Assembly: GCA_002682825.1 (NCBI GenBank)
Contig: NOKP01000008.1
Location: 1,103,595-1,167,594, forward strand
Direction of reading: 5' to 3'
DNA from: Neonectria sp. B-13
Lineage: Eukaryota; Ascomycota; Sordariomycetes; Hypocreales; Nectriaceae
DNA: 64,000 bases
In this document: positions 28,922 to 39,553 of the stretch, piece after piece
How positions within the stretch are numbered: the first letter of the stretch is position 1
Layout of the letters: each line of letters begins with the position of its first letter
Program-made: the position numbers and the translations under genes
Notes under the pieces: generated by a model
Databases searched by the model: none
What the model saw: only the letters and a program-made list of their open reading frames with translations
Told to the model about the DNA's origin: nothing

Positions 28922-31500
28922 ATGACGACTCCGCACCTCAGCAACCATCAGGAGGCCGATCGCGACCAGGCTACCAATGGCCCATCCCACCAGCCGAACC
29001 GAGTCACCGCTACTCTCCCACCGTCTCTCCAAGGAAACTCTTTCTTCCAGCAAGATCCTATTGGTATTGGCGTCTGGCTCGATCCAGCTTTCCCCCAGCA
29101 CTTGCATACTCCCCTGCTAGCGAACAACAGCCAGCTTGTGCCAGAAGAAGCTTTCTTAGCCGCCCAAGCCCCATTCCTTCATTATCCATGTCAGGCTCCG
29201 AGCTACCCTGTCTTCGGCACCTGTGATCCTGAACCATACGATATCCCACTTCAGTCTCGCCCAGGCGAGCCAACTGCCGGTCTTCCACCTCAGTCTCACC
29301 CAGCATTCCCAGCCACCTGTCTTTCACTCCAGTCTCACCCCGTGCACCCAGCTGCTTCCTCTTCATTCAACACAGTTCAATCAACTGAAATCAGTTATGG
29401 TAGTCATGGCAATCATCAGATTCACCTAACGGGTGCCTACCAATCTTCATTTCTCTATCAGCCAAACAACACCCTGACCCAACCCTTCATACCCAACCCA
29501 ACTTCGCAGGCCGAGCCAACTTTGGGTTCTTTCGTGGCTTTTGATGCGGTATCAGAAACATCATGGGGTGTTACAGAGCAAAGCTCCGATTCGGCTTCTC
29601 CGGACCCTGTGCCCTTGTTGTGCAACGCCGTGGCCGAGGTGTCTGTTCGATCTTCCAACGGGCCGGTGGCTGCCAATACTTTGTCACCCGGACTCGATAT
29701 GCTGGATGCATGGGATCCCACTATGGCTGTCCCTGTCGCGCCTGTCGATATGCAGGCATTCCTCCCTGCTATCAGCCAGCACCCGACCGACCAACCCCCA
29801 AGTTTACAGCTAGATCCTCGCATTGACGCCAGGCAATTCGATACAAGACGAACCCAAGAAACCAAATCAGAGCAGATGGAAAGAGCACGCGTTCATCGAA
29901 AAGCCATCAAGCGAGGGCCGGTACAGAACGGGGTAGCAAAGCGACGGCGGTTTCCAGATGAGAAGACGAAAGAGGAAACCAGGTTGACACGGATGAGAAA
30001 GGCATGCATGCGCTGCCACCTATATCGAGTCAGAGTAGGTATTTTCCCCGCGAATAGTCGTCCCAGCTGACCAAGAAAGTGCTTTCCGGACGGTGATGAT
30101 CCAGATAGGCCGTGTCTCACTTGTCAACTAGCAAGTCCAAACAGACTTCCATGCATCCGGTACAAGGTCACGGATATTCCCCTGTTTAGGCTAGGTACGG
30201 TAGACCAAAGAGATTCAAGGATGGCATTATACTCATTTAACCGTTTAGGCCCCTCGGAGGACTTCGTATGGTCGCGCAGGTGGCTCGGAAAGGGTCTGAA
30301 AGAAATCGCCACCTGGCAGTCGAAAGAAGCCAAATGGGTCACGCTGACCCAGGGCTACGGAAATGCATCAATCAATGTCCAGGTCAAGAGGTTTGTTCCT
30401 CTCCCGAGCGATATTCTGTCTTATACATGGAAGTCGCCGAACGGGGAGAACAAGTCACTCCAGTGTGCCCCGTACGCTCTGGCCGACATTCAAGGAGTTC
30501 AGGGAGCAAGTTACGAGCTGAAACGCCACATCAAGGAAAGCGTCATCCAACATGTGTCGGCCTTGACGGAAGGGAGAGGGCGGATTATTGGCAGAACATT
30601 TACAATGATTCTTTCCCTCATCAATCAATCCCAGGTACGTTCCTCCGCCGCTAACAGCAGCGGTTTCTAATCATCGAGCCAGTTCCAGCCACAGCACACA
30701 GAACTTCTCCAAGACACACTTCATCTCTGGGTTGCCAGTCGGCTAATCGAGAAACCATGGAGAGTATTTGGCGATGAGACGCTTGAACACAACATCAGCG
30801 ACACTGGCCACCCATTCTGGGATGACACTAGCCCATACTATTTTCATATTCCGGTGACGCCAGTCATGGACAACCAGCTGGACCAAGTTGTCATCAAATC
30901 CATCTTGCTACCTTTGGCACGTCTCGTCACGAATCGACTGCGTGCTCTCATCGAGGCCAATAAGCCGGCAAATTGGTTCGTCATTTATCTGTGCACATTT
31001 ATTTTGTTGAACAACTACGAAGTAGCCACCGGCCATGACCGCAATTTTGCTCTTCGATATTCTTTGAGTGTGAGAGGCAGGAATTCACATTGCAAAGCTG
31101 TTTTCTCACCATGTCATAGACTCGCTTCTCGAATTATCGTCTTCTAGAAGGGTTCCACGCCGGTGCAAAAGCCCTCCTTGCTCACTTCCACTACTGTTGC
31201 AAGGGACATGCGCTTTTCCAGCTTGATTGGTCTCGTCGCCGAGAAATCGAACCGATTAAGTCTTCATCCTTGAACGACGATCAGAGAGAGTACTTGAGGG
31301 AACTGAGAGCGACTATTGCTACGAAAGGTACCTTATCACCGCCATGTCACCCAAAACCCTGCACATGTGATCAGCCAAAACTAACAAGTCTCCAAGGACG
31401 CGAATGGAGGGCTCTCAAAGAATCGCAGGATTATGAAGCAGACGCTTACTTTGTTTCTCAGCTGTTTGACCACGAGTGGAAACCATCACACACTTTATGA
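28922..31500 (+). CDS. Zn2Cys6 protein with an internal zinc cluster (788 aa)
   Basis: Join 28922..30034, 30080..30634, 30683..31069, 31120..31327, 31397..31500. The first 330 residues are Gln/Ser/Pro-rich with SQSHPxxP-type repeats. A basic stretch (HRKAIKRGPVQNGVAKRRRF) precedes the binuclear cluster: Cys362, Cys365 and, across intron 1, Cys372, then PCLTCQLASPNRLPCIR (spacing C-x2-C-x6-C-x10-C-x2-C-x9-C). The central position of the cluster and the long fourth loop are unlike classical Gal4-type factors but occur in a fungal group whose C-terminal region (here DDTSPYYFHIPVTPVMDNQLD, FHYCCKGHALFQLDW) is conserved. The last intron (69 nt, in frame, CTAAC branch) could be retained. A nuclear regulatory role is inferred. 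Confidence 0.8.
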
Positions 31501-31922
31501 ACCCAGTGTAAGGTGTTATTTAGTCTCTTTGAGATTTTATTCTCCTTAATTAGCGTACCACTCGCAACACTGGCCGTTAGTTGTCTCCCAATACATACCC
31601 AAAGAATTTCTGCTCGTGAAACCATTCATATTGATGACATACTTGTTGAAGTCTTGAAGCATGTGAAGGTAAGTGACAATTACTAACTAGCAAACTTGAT
31701 TCTGCTGAGCAATGTACGTTGTTATATGCACATCGTTGCAACAGCAAACCAAAGGAGTGGTATCTCGGGACATCCAAGAAGGGTAAAGAGAAACACGGCA
31801 ATCTGTGGTTTCCAGCACGCATCCCAAGCCAACGCAAAGCACAACAAAAAGCAGTAGAATCTCAAGTAACGGTAGAAGGGGGCGTAACCATCTCACGAGC
31901 ATAGACAACCGCAGGCTTCATC
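31501..31922. other. Intergenic region between convergent genes
   Basis: 3' flanks of a convergent pair; no supported gene. Confidence 0.45.
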
Positions 31923-33426
31923 TCAACCCTGCCCGCAGGACTTCTGGCGACTAATGAGTCGGTCTGCACTGACCACAGGCTTGAGCGGCCAATTCTCATC
32001 ACCTTCACTCCCGAGTTCTGCATAAACGCGGTCCCATGCCATGTCCAGCCCCGCGGGCATTCGCCAGGCCTTTTCGGGGTGCCGGAGCCACAGCCGAACG
32101 AGATGACGCTGGGACTGGTCGCTGTCGTCGAAAGCATCGCGACCGTGCAGAACAGCGTGGTTGTTGATGAAGCGGATGTCTCCTTGCTGCATTGGGATGG
32201 ACAGTTGGTGCTTCAGCGCCGTGAAATGGACGGCATCAAGAGCCTCCGCCTGCGCCTCAGTCATGGGCGGAATGCCAGGGGTTCGCGGCGATGTCGGTGC
32301 CCCAGTTAAGAGGCGTCGAGAGAAGTTCATGATGATCTTGCCATCCTCGCAAAATAACAGAGGGCGCTGATGATACGCCGGGTCACGACCAAACCTGGAA
32401 CGGTGTCAGTATCGCGATTGCTCCTCCGGTCGCCGTGAGATTGTTTCCATAGGACTCACGTGTCAAATGTCCAGTTTCCCGCTGCCAGGGTGTGGATGAT
32501 GTCGGGCCTCGTGGCCGCGAGCTCATTGTAGACGGTCCAAGCCGACGCGATGATGCTGTTGCCTCCGCTCTGCGAGCAGTTCTTCGTCTGCAAAGCCAGC
32601 ACCTCACAGAAGACATCGGAGTGGAATGGCTGTGCATCTCATTCAGCGTAAGTACACACCTTCAGACGGAGTTCACTTGCCTGCGCGACATTGGTGTACA
32701 CTGACTGTCGCAACTCTTTGGGAACCGATGGGTTGTTCGCATCGAGAATGTGCACTGGAAAGTGATCAGATATCGTAATACCAAGAGTGGAGAGTCAATG
32801 GATGCAAATCTCACCGATCATACTTCCGTCTTGGTCCTGTCTACCCTGTTGCGGTGCCACGTAGGCCGACAAGCCCAGGAAGGCGATGGTCTCATTGTCA
32901 TCGGAGGATGTGGGCAAGTCTAGGCCGCGGATGATCACAAACCCTTTCCCATTGTGCAAGTCCTCGCTCATAACATCCAAGTGTCTTCCCAGCGTTGGCA
33001 ATGGGAAGTTGTCTCGGTTGATGTCTCGAACATGGAGATCAAGGCCTGTTGAATATTAGAATATCGCCGGAGCTTTTGAACTGGAATATCATCATTACTC
33101 TTGAACTTTTTGACAGCCTCGTAGACTTCTTTCTTCTGGTGCTCATCCAGTGTGAAGATCATGTCATCCTGCTTGTCAAAGCTGTCTGATGTCCAGACAA
33201 GAGGGGAGTCAAGCGCTTCAGGCCAGCTGTTTGGGACCTTCTTCAGAACATTTGGCAATCCACTTCGTGCTTCGGTTCGCTTCATGTACTTCTCATAATT
33301 GGGTACCCAGTCGATATCGGCAGAAGTCCCTTGGCAGTGAACAAAGTTTGGTTCCTGCAAGAGGTACTTTCCCCTGAGCCCGTTAGGGAGGTAGGGTCTC
33401 GCGGAGATGGGTGCAATGGCAGTCAT
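31923..33426 (-). CDS. TauD/TfdA-like Fe(II)/2-oxoglutarate dioxygenase
   Basis: Five exons on the minus strand: 33099..33426, 32815..33045, 32681..32754, 32460..32629, 31923..32394 (424 aa, phases consistent). The fold markers are in order: FPLPTLGRHLDVMSEDLHNGKGFVIIRGLD, then PFHSDVF with iron ligands His214 and Asp216, IIASAWTVYNELAATRPDI, and NNHAVLHGRDAF with the distal His351, followed by RHLVRLWLR, which carries the 2-oxoglutarate-binding Arg. Fungal members act on sulfonates, carnitine precursors or secondary metabolites; the substrate cannot be told. The third intron (32630-32680) is best read as GC-AG (GCAAGT donor, 51 nt), since no usable GT donor gives an open frame. Confidence 0.87.
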
Positions 33427-36236
33427 GATGGCAAGTGATCAGTCGTAATCTCGTGGCTTGAAAAGAGTTCCGCGGGTTCCTTGTATTGGTAAAACTGCAC
33501 TGCCTCTTCCAATGCTCTGTCGTTCTCACACGCATTACATGACGCCCTTTATACACCTAACCTCTCAACGTCCTTCCTGCCGTTCAGTATGATGAACTGA
33601 ATGAAGCTTCTCTGAGCCTGAGCAGAGCCTCATCTAGAGGGTCCTCGCTTATGCTCGGCACAATCTTACAGAAATGCACTTTCAAGACCAGTTATCCCCC
33701 TCTCTTCAACTGCCGATGGACACCCCCAAGGGCCGATGCAAAAGTCCCGTCCCATTATCGCAGAAATTATGTTGTACAGCCAATAGTCCGTGAAAACAAC
33801 CCTCCTCGAAATCACGGCAGATAACTGGACATAGTTTAGTTGGCAAAGATGATGTGGTTGAACATAGCACGACGTAATGCCGCAACTCCGGAATTTCGGC
33901 TCTACAGCCAGGCTCGATACGACTCTGGGTGTGTGTAATACTCATCGTCTGTCTGCCCTGCTAACGGTCGATACTACACGCTGAAGTGTCCAGCACTAAC
34001 AGCCTTTGGAGTACTGATCATATTCTTGGTGAAACAACACATCTTGGCGATTAGGTAAGTCAAGGTTATGTTATACAATTAGAAGCAAGAAAGGTGATAA
34101 ATGAGGCTTTATAATATGATTGATTTCAATTCTTTTTAATCTGAAAGTAAGTATGTATTATTAGCCTCTTGTTCATGATAGGGTGTATCTAAGTAGCTAA
34201 AGAAATAAACTCAAGATGACCTGCTCGCTGCTGAACTATAGCAGATCGCTCACTAATTAGCTAAACATGATGACTATGACTTCTAAAAGCCTTAGGTTGA
34301 AGGATTATTACTTCCCAAGGTACGAGGAACTCTTGTTAGCATTAAGCTATCTGCATTTCTAATTCAAGTAACAGGTCTGCAGCTTGTTTTCTACTGTTAT
34401 TTTAAACTGCGGTTCCTTATCTATCTTAAAGGCAACTAAGAAGACCTTAAATTAGTGCCTCATATAGCCTTCAGTGAGTTTCTCATACTTTCAACAATTC
34501 AAGAGGCTCTAAATAATGTGATCTATATACCGTAGTGGTTACGAAATCAACCTCGTTATAGTCATCTAAAAACGCAGCCTTATTTGAGAATGTCCAGAAA
34601 GATTTATACATTCATATTACTAGCATTTCATTTGTGGATGTTAGGTATGTTCTCAGTTTGAAGCACTTAGCCTGGGGGTCCTTCTGCCTGACTGAGGATT
34701 CCAAGTGACACTGATCGTATGATTTGGTACTTCATATTGACAGTTTTGACGATCTGAGACACTCTCTACGCATTTGGCTCTCAATATCGCTATTCATGGG
34801 TGCAACTAATGTCAGAGATCATCCGATTGGTGGTCTTCAGTCCCAGCCTTATATTCCCCCCGCCCCCAAGCTCCTTGACCGAATCGTCTTTGCATGTGGA
34901 GATGACGTGGCCAAGTCCTGGTGAGAGAGTCGTGTGACCTCAGAACCGGTTTCAAAGACAGGAGGACGTATTGCAACTATGGAGCACTTCAAGCAGATCC
35001 GCCCCAAACCCTCCAGTCGCGATCAAGGTCCCGTTCGGCACCTGCAGACAATAAGTAGAGTGTTCCATTCTTCACCGCTTTCTCCACGGCTTGGACGCCA
35101 CAGTATTTCGTAACTCGGCTGCACCGAGCTTTCGAAATATGACAATCCCCGCCCAATTAATTCTGGCCATTCGGATCGCCTCTAGTCCGTAGTAGAGTCA
35201 CAGCGAGACGGCACCCATAGAAAGAAGTGGCGTGATATCGCTTCAAACATTTATAGTATGTCCGATGCCGTCATTCTGTCCAATCCGGCGATGAAAGTCT
35301 TGAGTTGGGACCCTCACCAAAGTCTCGGAGTTCCAACTTCCCCGAGTGCCACTGTTAGGTGCTGACGCACATCATACGTATTGGGCTCGCCCAACTTAGA
35401 AATAATGAAAAACATCGTAGGAAGGTGCCAGGATTCAGTGCTCATGTGATTCAAGCCACCACAGTTTATGCGGCTCTGTCTCACTCATCACATCCCAAGT
35501 ACGAAAGGAGCTGCCTCCCCACCCACACCCCTTCTTCGGGAACTCGGGTTTCTGTCAGTTCGAATGAGGCTCTGCGCTGCACTGGTCCAATGAAAACAGA
35601 GATTTCTCACTTCTCCTTGACCAAAAGGGTTTGCCGGCAGACATCAAACAGTGGGGGTTGCCCATATCATGCGACCTTGTGAGGGTGTGGAAGACTGCAA
35701 TGCCACCAAGCACCTGTGGTCAGCCGGAGCCTTATTTTGCAAGTACATGCAGCAGAGCCTCATGAGCATCAGTCCAGCCGTCGGACTTGTGTGTTCCTCG
35801 TTATTCCGGGCTGCGCGGTCTGGCCACTCTGCCGCAATACCCTCTCGTGTCGGTTGAGTGAAAGCCCCAGATTAAGGCTAAATGAAAGCAACCACCAGAG
35901 CCTAGTGAGAGCACATTGAAAGGGTCAATTCTCTGATTGTTCACAATTACAAGGTTTTATTGTTAGTTACGTAGTGAAAGCCCATATATCTCGACCTATT
36001 TAGCTTGAAATGTGGAATACACCCTCAATGCTCAACTCCACGATTAAAGTCGAAGTCGATACTCGAACTCAGTAAAAGTGCATTCAGCTACGAGCACAGA
36101 CGTGGGTTTTGTTCTCTAAATCGCATATCGGGGTCATTCTTTTAGCAAACCCCTTACCTTATATAAGCATATCCCGCATTGTTAGACGGATGGTCTGGTC
36201 CAGTGTTGATCTTATTCCCATATCACTTCCTCAGCG
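33427..36236. other. Gene desert with an AT-rich island
   Basis: 2.8 kb with no supported coding sequence. The segment 34030-34660 is strikingly AT-rich and full of stop codons in all frames. The remainder has ordinary composition and only short ORFs. A TATA-like TTATATAAG at 36159-36167 lies about 70 bp before the next gene. Confidence 0.55.
34030..34660. other. AT-rich island, possible decayed repeat
   Basis: Base composition drops sharply; for example 34081-34140 contains only 15 G/C of 60, against clearly GC-rich genes either side. No terminal repeats or readable transposon protein remain. Repeat-induced point mutation of an old transposon is the usual cause in this lineage, but it is inferred here. 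Confidence 0.45.
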
Positions 36237-37445
36237 ATGGCAGAGAAATCCGAATTGCGCTCAAAGGCCAACATGGAACTGCCAGACCTTGAAAAGGCCC
36301 GTCAGATGGCGAACACAGTCATTTTGAACCAAATCATCTCTCGAGTCAAATCCGAGCCGAACACCGATCTCTCAGATCTCCTTAAGCAACTCAACACAAC
36401 CTATCTTCAGTTAGTTGAAGGCCTCGCGAAGGCAGCTGGCAAGAAAAATACACGTGGCACCAATGAGGCTGCTGTCTCTACTCTAGAGAAGGCCCAAACG
36501 CTCCTGGCAGACGACTCCATCGAAGTCGTAGAGCCCCTCAGTGGTCAAGTCCTGAAGTCTACATTCCAGAAGGATACTTTTCCTGATCAAGAGCTTTCTT
36601 CTGATGGTGTTACCAAGGAGTTCCTCTCAGCTCTCAACCAACAAATCGATGCCTCAGAGCCCCTGCATGAACTCCATGGCGCACACGTCGTGGGCCTTGG
36701 TCCTGATATTGCCCTCAAATACGGCCCGTTCATGGACTTGGACCATGTTTTCAATCTGCAATACCTTCGCTCAAGGTTTCCGGAGATCCCAAGCCCTGAC
36801 ACTCTTGGTGCCTTTCGCAGTGGCCGTTCAACATATTTCTTTATGTCTCGGGCACCTGGTGTGACTCTTGAAAGCATCTGGCCTGGCCTCACTCAGTCTC
36901 ACAAGTCTTCTATCCAGAAACAGCTCAATGACATCTTCCAAATGCTTCGAGCGGTGGAGCCAGAGACATCAGATGGCCGATTCCGATTGGGAAGCTTCGC
37001 CACGGGGATTTGCAAAGACACGAGACGTGAACAACGCGTGTGCAATGAGCTGATCCAAACGGAAGCGCAATTCAATGAATTTCTCTTTCGAGCACCTAAT
37101 AGAACAATCACGCCGTTGATCAAGATGCTTCGCTCCTCCATGCGTGAGGATCATCGCATGGTCATGACTCATGGCGATTTGAGTCCTCGAAACATCATGG
37201 TCACACAGGAGATGGTTCCGGCAGATGACGGTTCGGAAACCAAAATAGAGGTTCAAGTGACCGCTATTCTCGACTGGGAAATGGCTGGTTGGTACCCAGA
37301 ATACTGGGAGTTTATCAAAGCACTCAATACGCTCGATCATCGGGGACCAATGCGTGACTGGATAAATTTCCTACCAACTGAGGCCATTGGAGGCTATCCC
37401 ATGGAGTATTCAATAGATTGTCTCATTGATCGCTGGCTTGGATAG
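36237..37445 (+). CDS. Aminoglycoside phosphotransferase (APH) family kinase-like protein
   Basis: Intronless, 402 aa, ATG at 36237 with a TATA-like element about 70 bp upstream. The C-terminal half is an APH/choline-kinase-like fold: the Brenner motif HGDLSPRNIMV (His312, catalytic Asp314, Asn319) and the metal-binding LDWEMAGWYPEYWE (Asp346). The N-terminal 130 residues are helical, without the usual clear nucleotide-binding lysine motif; a partial lobe is seen around HGAHVVGLGPDIALKYGPF and STYFFMSRAPGVTLESIW. Such proteins are greatly expanded in filamentous fungi with unknown substrates. They need not confer drug resistance. Confidence 0.85.
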   Translation: MAEKSELRSKANMELPDLEKARQMANTVILNQIISRVKSEPNTDLSDLLKQLNTTYLQLVEGLAKAAGKKNTRGTNEAAVSTLEKAQTLLADDSIEVVEPLSGQVLKSTFQKDTFPDQELSSDGVTKEFLSALNQQIDASEPLHELHGAHVVGLGPDIALKYGPFMDLDHVFNLQYLRSRFPEIPSPDTLGAFRSGRSTYFFMSRAPGVTLESIWPGLTQSHKSSIQKQLNDIFQMLRAVEPETSDGRFRLGSFATGICKDTRREQRVCNELIQTEAQFNEFLFRAPNRTITPLIKMLRSSMREDHRMVMTHGDLSPRNIMVTQEMVPADDGSETKIEVQVTAILDWEMAGWYPEYWEFIKALNTLDHRGPMRDWINFLPTEAIGGYPMEYSIDCLIDRWLG

Positions 37446-37889
37446 CCTTAGTAGGTAGGAGGTAATATGTTTGTTGACAACAAACTCTCGAGTGTCGTAC
37501 AGGGGAGTCGCAAGACCACCAATTCAGAGAAAGACTGCTGATTGATGAGCCATATCAACCCAGCAAGGCATCGCAAGGTTATTTTCTCACCTCACTGGTC
37601 TCAATGGTTAATTCGCTGATACCTCAGCCAGTGTCAATATCATGTATTAAGCTCCCGGTATCGGCTTGCATATCCTAGGCCACTTCTTGACGCATGGTGG
37701 TATTTGGGTTCCCTTTGGCGAGACTTAAGGCATCCGGATTTGGCTCCTGCGCCAAACTCCTCACTCGTAGTTGAAAACCCATACTGTCATCTCTTATCTA
37801 GTGCACATCTCCATTTACGGCGTCTGGGATCAGTGAGACTAGATTGGATCGACGTTTGGGATTTTAAATTGGGACTCTGGTGCCAACGT
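37446..37889. other. Intergenic region
   Basis: No supported gene; it leads into the remnant of an acyl-CoA synthetase. Confidence 0.4.
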
Positions 37890-38720
37890 CTTGGCTAAAG
37901 GGAAGAAACACCACTGGTGGTCGTCGTAGACCAATTTGTAACTTGCGCGGTCAATGTGCTTCCGGTTGAAGTGACCATCCAAAGGCTTGATAGATCGACA
38001 TAGTCTTTAGGCTTAGTGCCGCTCGCCATGAAAAGAGACAGGAATTTTACCAATGTTCCAAACAAATTTATCCCCAAGCGCTCGATTGTTCTCGGAAGCA
38101 CCAAGTTGTCCGAGAACATTGGGGAGCCGTCGTAAACAACAAATCTGCCGGGTGACTGAAAGGCAGTTTCATGAATGCGAGTGCTCTGCCAGTGCCTCGG
38201 GACAGGAATTGATCCCAAGAGATCATCTTGCGGTGGATGACTGATGGGATTTCGGCCTGGTCAGGAATAACAACAACCTGCCCCAAGTCGGTTTTGTTGC
38301 TCAGTATTTCCGCCCAGGTACAGTGCTTTGGCGGGAGGTTCCTGCGTTGCGCGTTGTAAACCACCTCGCTCTCGCAAAATATGAGTTTTTGTCGGATTTG
38401 TGTCAGACGGCTCAGAATGCCTTCCACGGCGAGGTACTCGACCATATTGCCCCGAATCACAGGGTGGCCAGACAACAAGTGATGGCTTCCTGTCGGTTTG
38501 ATATGACAGCTGTGACACGATCGTCCATCTTCACTCCGGATGAAACCATCGCACTCGCCAAGCCGGAAACTTGGGCGTGAAGCTCCCGCCAGGTAACGCC
38601 ACAAATATTCCCACCTCATTCGGGCACAAGGTGTAAGACAACTTCATCCTGCTGATGGTGTGCAAGAATATTTTGAGTGAAGTTCATCCGCACTCCTGGA
38701 AAGAAGCTGGGAGCACATAC
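37890..38720 (-). pseudogene. Degenerate acetoacetyl-CoA synthetase-like gene
   Basis: Reading down the minus strand, fragments of one enzyme appear in family order but in different frames. FFPGVRMNFTQNILA is followed by a TGA at 38616-38618, then GVTWRELHAQVSGLASAM and DDRVTAVISNRQEAITC lead into a second TGA at 38457-38459 just before FGAIWSST. After a frameshift come EGILSRLTQIRQKLIF and VVIPDQAEIPSVIHRKMISWDQF. After a deletion that removes the expected SSGTTGxPK AMP-binding loop and the region following it, GRFVVYDGSPMFSDN and ERLGINLFGTLVKFL appear. Two in-frame stops, at least one frameshift and loss of the core loop make it non-functional. The parent would activate acetoacetate or a related short acid with ATP and CoA. 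Confidence 0.75.
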
Positions 38721-39553
38721 CCGTTACTTTGACAATTGCATGAGAAAAAGTTCCTTATCGTCGAATGTCGGGCGCCAGAACAAGAAACCCAAGACGGAAC
38801 CTGGGAGGAAAGAGGCGGACTAGCTCGGTTCCCTCGGCTCTCTTGGTGGGACTCAGACCGTGATGCGGCACCTAATCTATTTCCGAGAGAATCATGGTTA
38901 GCGGCCGGAGGTACATGGCAAGAGCCTGTTCTTTACTGCTCAACACATTGGCGTCTGTCACTACACTTTGCATCTGCGTTGATACACCAATTATCACCGC
39001 AAGAAGGATGGTGACAGGTTCCCAGGCAAGCAGGACTGAGGCTCATGAATAAATAGTACTCGGCTTCGAGGCCACGTCAGTCTGAGCTTCCAAGCAACAA
39101 TATTTATACATGCATGATACTTCTATCCACGTCAAGCATAACGCCCTTGCCGAAATGAACTCTATTCGAGCAGCCTGAACGAGCTCCGCGACCACGTCGA
39201 GATTGGAGTCAAAACGGCGTCGCCAAGTGGTGTGCAAGAAGGACCACATTTCAGAGGAGCCTAATAAAAGTAGCAGTTCATCCTCTTTGAACGTCTTATC
39301 GTAAGATGTATGCTCACTTTTAGACCTGCTCTTCCAATCCTTATTCTACAGTAAAGCGTTATCTACAACTCGCTCCATTTCTCATGCGCGTCTTCTAGTT
39401 TTTTTCGACCAAACGTCACTCCAAATGTAACCTTCCGGGGCAGATGGTTATACCAGAAATCCCAAAAATTGTCCTAACGGCCGACCTTCGTCGAAGATGT
39501 ATGAGAAGTGGCATTTGTTCCGCACAGTCTCGAGTACTCTGATGATGCCATCT
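38721..39553. other. Intergenic region
   Basis: No supported gene. The N-terminal part of the ruined synthetase is not recognisable here. Confidence 0.4.

Noticed and set aside
38736..39014. 92-codon plus-strand ORF
   Set aside because: Trp-rich but matches nothing; lies opposite the expected N-terminal region of the decayed synthetase.
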